The notes under the pieces were generated by a model that saw nothing but the letters and a program-made list of their open reading frames with translations, was not told where the DNA came from and ran no database searches. From DAOTXK01 sp034435395 (GTDB lineage Bacteria > Chloroflexota > Anaerolineae > Aggregatilineales > Ch27): DNA of 44,244 nt. Numbering within the stretch: the stretch's first letter is position 1; every line of letters starts with the position of its first letter. The position numbers and the translations under genes are program-made. The stretch is taken from NCBI GenBank assembly GCA_034435395.1, contig DAOTXK010000225.1, forward strand, positions 1-44,244, read 5' to 3'. Shown here piece by piece: positions 39,553 to 44,244 of the stretch.

Positions 39553-41946
39553 CTATACCATCTGCTCGAGAATCTGGAGAAGTTCATCCTGGTCAAACCG
39601 GGTTTTGACCAGGTAAGCATCCGCCCCGGCGCGAAGCCCCTGCTCGCGGTCGCTGGGCGAGTCGAGCGAAGTCACCAGCACAAATGGGATATCGCGCCAG
39701 CGGGCGTCGCTCTTCACCCGTTTGGCCAGCTCAAACCCGTCCATGTTGGGCATTTCTATATCCGCCACGATCACATCGCACGGATGCTCGATCAGCACTT
39801 TGAGCGCCTCCGCCCCGTCGGTCGCCGTGCGGACGCGGTACCCCGCCGCCTCCAGGATGTTCCGCTCCAGCGTGCGGGTGGTGAGTGAGTCGTCCACCAC
39901 CAGCACCCAGCGCGGACGTGCGGGTTCCAGGTCTTCTTCAGCCATCTCGGCAGGTCCTCCGGGGATGATGCCCCGGCTGCGGCGAGCGCTTCGGATCAGG
40001 TCGCTGGTATTAAGCACGATGATCACATCGCCCGTGCCCAGGATGGCCGCCCCGGCTACATTACGGACGCGGGCCAGCTCGTCGCCCAGCTTTTTGAGCA
40101 CCAGCTCCTGCTCGCTGACCAGCTCGTCGATGACAAACGCCACGCTGCGTTCGGTCGAGTGCAGCACCAGGACCGGCGAACTGGCCGTCAGCGGCGCGGG
40201 CGTGAACGGTCGCTCCAACACCTCGGCCAGGTGCACCAGCGGCATGGGGCGCTCATCGACCGCGATCATCGGGCGGTCTTCCACGTAAAAAACTTCGTCC
40301 GGTTCGACGGCGATGATGCGGCTGACCGTGGTCAGCGGGATGGCGTAAGTTTCATCGCTGATACGCGCCAGCAGGCAGCGGATGCGCGTCAGGGAGACCG
40401 GCACGATCAGGTGAAAGGTGGTGCCCAAACCCGGCGCATTGTCCAGCCACAGCCGTCCGCGCAGGGCCTCGACCCGCTGCCGCACCACATCCAGCCCCAC
40501 GCCGCGCCCCGACACCGCCGTGATCTTATCCGCCGTGGAGAAGCCCGGCTGAAAGATCAGGACGGCCACCTCGTCCTCAGGCATGGCTTCGGCCTCGGCC
40601 TCGCTCAGCAGGCCCATCTCCACGGCCCGCCGGCGGACCCTGGCGACATCCACGCCGCGCCCATCGTCATCAACGGTGACCAGGATGTCGTTGCCCCGCG
40701 AGACCACGGTCAACGTGATCGTCCCGGCCCGCGCCTTATCCGCCGCCTGCCGCTCCTCCGGCGTCTCAATGCCGTGGTCGACCGCGTTCCGCAGCAGATG
40801 CATCAGGGGGTCTTTGAGCAGCTCGAGGACATGCTTGTCCAGCTCGACTTCGGCCCCCTCAACGACCAGGGTGACCTGTTTGCCGCCCTCCCGCGCCAGG
40901 TCGCGCACCATACGCTGGAACGTGCCCAGGATCGTCTCAAAGGGCAGCATCCGCACGCTGGCGATGTCGGCCTGGAGTTGGTCCGTCAGCGTGGTCAGGT
41001 GCAGGTTATCCTGGACCAGGGAGCGGTTCAGGTTGATCAGGGACCGGCCCATCAGGGACAGGTAGTGCTGCGTGGTGTCCAGGAAGTCCAGCAGGCTCAT
41101 CAGATCGGCTCCGCCTTCGGTGGTGCCCGGAATCTCGCGCGCATCGCGCAGGCGGCGGGTGGTGCGGATGTAGGCGGAGCGGGCCCGCCGCCAGATACGC
41201 TGCCAGCGGCGGTGCTCCTGCAAGATCGTCAGCACGTCCTGCCGACGCTGCTCGCTGTGCATCCGGGCAACCAGCAACTCGCTGGCCTGCCCCATCAACT
41301 GATCCAGCTTGCTCAGGCTGACCCGGACGGTGTCCTCCGTGGCGCGCAGCCCGGCTGGCGACAGCGACAGCGTATCCTTGATGGACGGGGACTTGGCGGC
41401 CCTGACCGGCGCGGCGGGCCGGTCATCTGACGGCGGGAGCGGGTCCGGTTCGATCACCTGGGGGCCTCGTCGGTCGGCCCTCTCGTCGAGTGTCCCGGCC
41501 TCAACCGTCGCTGCCGTGCCTTTGCCATCGGATTCAGTCGCCCGCGGTTGGCCCTCGGCCTCCCCCTGGGTGAGCGCCGTCAACTGGCCCAGCACTGCCG
41601 CCACGGTGGCGTCGTCGGCCTCCTCATCGCTGGCAAACAGCTGGATCACGTCCAGGCTGTCGTACAGGGCGTCGCAGGCGGCCGGCGACAGGGTCAGCGC
41701 CCCGGCCAGGGTCAGGTCAAAGACCTCTTCCATCTGGTGAGCCAGGGTCTCAATCGCAGTCTGGCCGACGGCGCGCGCCGCGCCCTTGAGGCTGTGGGCG
41801 ATCCGGGAGACCTCGCGCAACTGGTCCCGCTGGTCGTCGCCCGGCGCGGCGACTTCCAGTTGGAGCAGAATCTGGTTGAGTGCCGCCAGGTACTCGGCGG
41901 CTTCTACCCAGAAAATGTCGAGGAGGTCGTCAGGTGGTTGGGACAC
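39553..41946 (-). CDS. cheA: CheA histidine kinase with C-terminal receiver
   Basis: The 797-residue kinase begins with an Hpt domain (IAHSLKGAARAVG, phospho-acceptor His51). After a variable linker (about 125-210) come the dimerisation helices, an ATPase domain with N box HLLRNAVDHGIETPEE, G1 DDDGRGVD and G2 SGRGVGLDVV, and a CheW-like P5 domain (SLTRIRCLLARI to FVIDELVSEQ). A receiver at the C-terminus carries phospho-acceptor Asp729 (VIVADIEMPNMDG). No clear P2 CheY-binding domain is seen. Hybrid CheAs with a receiver occur in systems such as FrzE and PilL-type arrays controlling surface motility. Starts 19 bp after the MCP gene. Confidence 0.95.
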   Translation of the reverse strand: MSQPPDDLLDIFWVEAAEYLAALNQILLQLEVAAPGDDQRDQLREVSRIAHSLKGAARAVGQTAIETLAHQMEEVFDLTLAGALTLSPAACDALYDSLDVIQLFASDEEADDATVAAVLGQLTALTQGEAEGQPRATESDGKGTAATVEAGTLDERADRRGPQVIEPDPLPPSDDRPAAPVRAAKSPSIKDTLSLSPAGLRATEDTVRVSLSKLDQLMGQASELLVARMHSEQRRQDVLTILQEHRRWQRIWRRARSAYIRTTRRLRDAREIPGTTEGGADLMSLLDFLDTTQHYLSLMGRSLINLNRSLVQDNLHLTTLTDQLQADIASVRMLPFETILGTFQRMVRDLAREGGKQVTLVVEGAEVELDKHVLELLKDPLMHLLRNAVDHGIETPEERQAADKARAGTITLTVVSRGNDILVTVDDDGRGVDVARVRRRAVEMGLLSEAEAEAMPEDEVAVLIFQPGFSTADKITAVSGRGVGLDVVRQRVEALRGRLWLDNAPGLGTTFHLIVPVSLTRIRCLLARISDETYAIPLTTVSRIIAVEPDEVFYVEDRPMIAVDERPMPLVHLAEVLERPFTPAPLTASSPVLVLHSTERSVAFVIDELVSEQELVLKKLGDELARVRNVAGAAILGTGDVIIVLNTSDLIRSARRSRGIIPGGPAEMAEEDLEPARPRWVLVVDDSLTTRTLERNILEAAGYRVRTATDGAEALKVLIEHPCDVIVADIEMPNMDGFELAKRVKSDARWRDIPFVLVTSLDSPSDREQGLRAGADAYLVKTRFDQDELLQILEQMV

Positions 41947-41965
41947 AGCGCATCATCACCCAGGA

Positions 41966-43276
41966 TCACAGGCGGTAGCGGGCGAGGGTGGCTCCCAGGT
42001 GTTCGGCCACGCCCTGCAAGCGCTGGACGTTGCGCTCGACCTGCATGGTACTGCTGGCGGCCTCAGCCGTGGCATCTTTGATGGTGCGCATGGCGCTGGT
42101 CAGCTGGTCCATGCCGACCGCCTGCTGGCGGGTGCTGGCGGCGATCTGCACGGCGGCCACCGCATTTTCCTCGATGGTGGCGGCCAGTTCCTTGATCGTC
42201 TTGCCCGCCCGGTCCACCAGGCTCACGCCCCGGTCGACGCCTTTGGTCCCCTCTTCAGTCACCATCACCGCGGCATTGGTGGCCCGCTGAATCTCGCTGA
42301 GGATGTCGCGCACCTGGGCGGTGGCATCGCGGCTCTGCTCGGCCAGGCTGCGAACTTCCATGGCCACGACGGCGAAACCTTTGCCCTCTTCGCCGGCGCG
42401 GGCCGCCTCCACGCTGGCGTTGAGGGCCAGCATCTTGGACTGGTCGGCGATGCTGTTGACGGTGGCGATGATCTCGCCGATCTGCTGGGTGTGCTCGGAG
42501 AGGATCAGGATGTTATCGGCGATGTCCTCCACCTTGCGCCGGATCAGGTGCATCCCCTCGATGGCGTCGGCCACCGCCTGCTCCCCGGTGCGCGAGACCT
42601 CGATGGAGGTCTGGGCGTTCTCCGCCACGGCCTGGGCCCGCTCGGCGGTCTCGGTCACGGTGGCCCGCACCTCGTTGACGGTGGCCGTGGTCTGGGAGAC
42701 GACGGCGTCCTGCTGGGTGGCCGCGTCGATCTGGCGGTTGGTCGCATTCAGGATTTGATCGGCGGCGTCCGATAACCCCTGGGTGGCGTGTTTCACCTCG
42801 CTGATCATGCGGCGGAAGCCATCCGTCATCACGTTCAGGGATTCGACCAGCCGCACATGCGCCGCGTGTGTGTCGGCGGCAGGGTCCAGACGGGTGGCCA
42901 GATTGCCCGAATCCATCTCATAAACAAAGTCCAGGATTCGTTGCAGCCGCTCGTTTTCCAGGCTCTGGCTGCGCCGCCGCCAGACGGTGGCGATCAGGTA
43001 GGCGCCGATGAACGTCCCCGCCACCGCCGCGATGCCCACCAGGGTAAGCTCCCGGACAACACCATCCAGGCGAGCCAGGGCAGCGGCTGGCAGGTCAGCC
43101 CCCTCGGCCCACTGGGCGCGGAGGGCGTTCAGCGACAACAGCGTCCAGGCGCTGATCAGCATCACCGGCACCATACATAGCAGCGACAGCAGCAGCGTCT
43201 GGCGGTCGCGGAGCAACTGCCCCAGCGCCCGACGGGAGAGCAGTTGAGATGGGGAAGACAGGGTCGCTTCAGTCAC
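41966..43276 (-). CDS. Methyl-accepting chemotaxis protein, two-helix type
   Basis: This 436-residue chemoreceptor has two predicted transmembrane helices (about 28-50 and 76-98) with only about 25 residues between them, so it has no conventional periplasmic sensor domain. A HAMP-like region (about 98-150, with MDSGNLATRLDPAADT) leads to the signalling hairpin, with tip QSKMLALNASVEAARAGEEG and the typical GFAVVAMEVRSLAEQS. The C-terminus is ARYRL, without an NWETF-type tether. It may sense an internal or membrane signal. It lies 11 bp after cheW in the operon. Confidence 0.93.
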   Translation of the reverse strand: MTEATLSSPSQLLSRRALGQLLRDRQTLLLSLLCMVPVMLISAWTLLSLNALRAQWAEGADLPAAALARLDGVVRELTLVGIAAVAGTFIGAYLIATVWRRRSQSLENERLQRILDFVYEMDSGNLATRLDPAADTHAAHVRLVESLNVMTDGFRRMISEVKHATQGLSDAADQILNATNRQIDAATQQDAVVSQTTATVNEVRATVTETAERAQAVAENAQTSIEVSRTGEQAVADAIEGMHLIRRKVEDIADNILILSEHTQQIGEIIATVNSIADQSKMLALNASVEAARAGEEGKGFAVVAMEVRSLAEQSRDATAQVRDILSEIQRATNAAVMVTEEGTKGVDRGVSLVDRAGKTIKELAATIEENAVAAVQIAASTRQQAVGMDQLTSAMRTIKDATAEAASSTMQVERNVQRLQGVAEHLGATLARYRL

Positions 43277-43287
43277 CGCAGCACCTA

Positions 43288-43878
43288 TTACACTTCTTCA
43301 TATACGCGGAGCCGACGGTCCGCCGACAGGCTTTCCACGTCGATGATCACTGTGCCCCGCGGACTGACGCCCTGGACGTGCTCCAGCCCGATCCCGGCCG
43401 TCAGCGGCGGCACAATGTCCTGCACCTGAATGCTGGCCATCTCCAGCACGTCGTCGGCCAGGATGGCCACTTCCAGAGATGGCGCCTGCACCACGATCAG
43501 CTTGGGCAGGCCCGGCGGGTCCTCCGCCGGCAGCCCCCAAAACTGACGGATATCCAGCACCGACAACACGCGCCCGCGCAGGTTGATCACCCCGCGATAA
43601 AAACCCGGCGCACAGGGCAGCGGGGTGATTTTATGGGTGGTCAGGCCCTGCATGACATAGGCGACCGGGATGGCGTATCGCTCCTGGCCCCGCACGAACA
43701 CCAGGACTTTGAGGGTGTCCTCATCGGCCAGTTCGTGGGCGTCGGTGGGACGGGCGTAATTCTCGGCGCGCTGGGCCAGCGTGCGTTCGACATCGCCCGC
43801 CTTCTGAGCGGTGCTCCAATCCAGGCTCTGCCATACGGCATCCCAATCGATGTTGGACGGCGCTCTCAGGTAACTCAT
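43288..43878 (-). CDS. cheW: CheW coupling protein with N-terminal extension
   Basis: The 196-residue protein has a CheW domain (about 55-190): KVLVFVRGQERYAIPVAYV, then PCAPGFYRGVINLRGRVLSVLDIR. Ahead of it is a 50-residue extension of charged/aromatic character (SNIDWDAVWQSLDWSTAQ), which might be a docking segment. It is the first gene of the chemosensory operon and links receptor to CheA. The ATG at 43878 is chosen because GAGGCAGG lies just upstream; a TTG at 43890 would add four residues. A TATACT box precedes it on the minus strand. Confidence 0.92.
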   Translation of the reverse strand: MSYLRAPSNIDWDAVWQSLDWSTAQKAGDVERTLAQRAENYARPTDAHELADEDTLKVLVFVRGQERYAIPVAYVMQGLTTHKITPLPCAPGFYRGVINLRGRVLSVLDIRQFWGLPAEDPPGLPKLIVVQAPSLEVAILADDVLEMASIQVQDIVPPLTAGIGLEHVQGVSPRGTVIIDVESLSADRRLRVYEEV

Positions 43879-43904
43879 GGCCTGCCTCAATGCTTTCTCT
43901 ATTG

Positions 43905-43910
43905 AGTATA
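43905..43910 (-). promoter_or_regulatory. Candidate -10 box of the chemosensory operon
   Basis: TATACT on the minus strand lies 27 bases before the cheW start. No matching -35 is recognisable. Confidence 0.35.
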
Positions 43911-44002
43911 CCCGGATTACGAATTTTGGGATACTTTACCAGCCGGTGCAAGCGCCAGGAATACGCCTCAGGCCCGCCCCCCGGCTAAAAAAGATGTGAA
44001 TT

Positions 44003-44019
44003 CCGTCACTGGGTGACGG
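44003..44019. terminator. Hairpin at the end of the last minus-strand gene
   Basis: CCGTCAC (44003-44009) pairs with GTGACGG (44013-44019), overlapping the stop codon, and on the minus strand TTTTTT (43992-43987) follows 10 bases later. It is a weak terminator candidate. Confidence 0.35.
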
Positions 44020-44244
44020 TCACGGCCTCCCGAACCGCGTCCGGCAGCGGCGCGAACGTGGCCAGCGCCTGGAGCGCCTCCGACCATTGCCCCTCTGCCT
44101 CCCCGGCCAGCAGGTTGACGCCCGCCACGTTCAGGCGCAGGGTGGCGGTCAACAGCCGCCCGTCGGGGCCGTTGAGCAGCACGGCCAGGCCGCTGCGACC
44201 CTCGCCATCGGCGTCGGCAAAGGTATAGGCCACGCTGTACCCTG
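44006..44244 (-). CDS. C-terminal part of an unidentified gene (runs off the window)
   Basis: The minus-strand frame is open to the right edge and ends in TGA at 44008-44006, giving 78 residues of a protein C-terminus. The segment has beta-strand-like hydrophobic stretches (GLAVLLNGPDGRLLTATLRL) and then a short helix. I do not recognise the family. It lies upstream of cheW on the same strand, and a hairpin between them suggests separate transcription. Confidence 0.55.
   Translation of the reverse strand, partial: GYSVAYTFADADGEGRSGLAVLLNGPDGRLLTATLRLNVAGVNLLAGEAEGQWSEALQALATFAPLPDAVREAVTVTQ

Noticed and set aside
36122..43878. An MglA-type GTPase or CheR in the cluster
   Set aside because: I looked for a GxxxxGKS/T loop and for a SAM-binding CheR pattern on both strands here and found neither.
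1..44244. tRNA, rRNA or riboswitch genes
   Set aside because: No cloverleaf, CCA-ended arm or recognised aptamer core was seen in any intergenic gap.

Overview
The window is GC-rich, tightly packed bacterial chromosome with short intergenic gaps and frequent 4-14 bp gene overlaps. There are no rRNA genes, tRNA genes, transposases, phage genes or CRISPR arrays. The gene mix suggests a member of the Chloroflexota (Anaerolineae-like): a DnaB/DnaD/DnaC-type primosome, a BFN/DUF151 nuclease, a TGS-fused nucleoside kinase, fasciclin/SH3 secreted proteins, alpha-helical repeat proteins, and a chemosensory operon with no flagellar genes nearby. This placement rests on gene content only and is tentative. 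Readable promoters look like ordinary sigma70 sites, often TTGNNN-N17-TA(A/T)ANT.

Layout. 1-9.9 kb, plus strand: a GH13 glycosidase, a GT87-like membrane protein, a TGS-nucleoside kinase, an endonuclease III-like protein, a double-GAF histidine kinase, two small membrane/basic proteins, a PIG-L deacetylase, and a second, soluble histidine kinase coupled to it. 10.0-11.3 kb: an MFS transporter behind a promoter-plus-terminator leader. 11.4-14.9 kb, minus strand: a five-gene run headed by a Mesh1-like HD hydrolase, then an MBL-fold hydrolase, a HAD phosphatase and two alpha/beta hydrolases. 15.0-19.3 kb: secreted beta-helix, DUF4139-like and FAS1-SH3-FAS1 proteins. 19.4-21.8 kb: a GNAT acetyltransferase, RmuC, and a 2[4Fe-4S] ferredoxin with a CRP/FNR-like palindrome at its promoter. 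21.8-24.1 kb: a lower-GC patch with a second beta-helix protein. 24.1-25.9 kb: a DUF554 membrane protein and a lipoprotein.

25.9-30.7 kb, minus strand, is a primosome operon. It has a DnaB helicase carrying an in-frame 430-residue intein with LAGLIDADG motifs, a DnaD-domain protein coupled by an ATGA overlap, and a DnaC-like loader made of two tandem AAA+ modules. Upstream lies the BFN nuclease. Divergent from BFN is a protein built from about 17 alpha-helical repeats.

34.4-43.9 kb is a chemosensory block. The minus-strand operon reads cheW - mcp - cheA (Hpt...REC) - cheB - cheY - RsbT-like ATPase-fold protein - cheW - pseudo-receiver/roadblock protein. A second, polytopic MCP converges on it from the plus strand. 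The last operon gene joins a receiver lacking its phospho-acceptor Asp (Glu instead) to a Roadblock/LC7 domain, the fold of MglB-type regulators of small GTPases. With no CheR and no flagellar gene in view, the array may control surface motility (type IV pili), polarity or another cell function rather than flagella. This module is the best candidate for something undescribed. The window ends inside an unidentified minus-strand gene.
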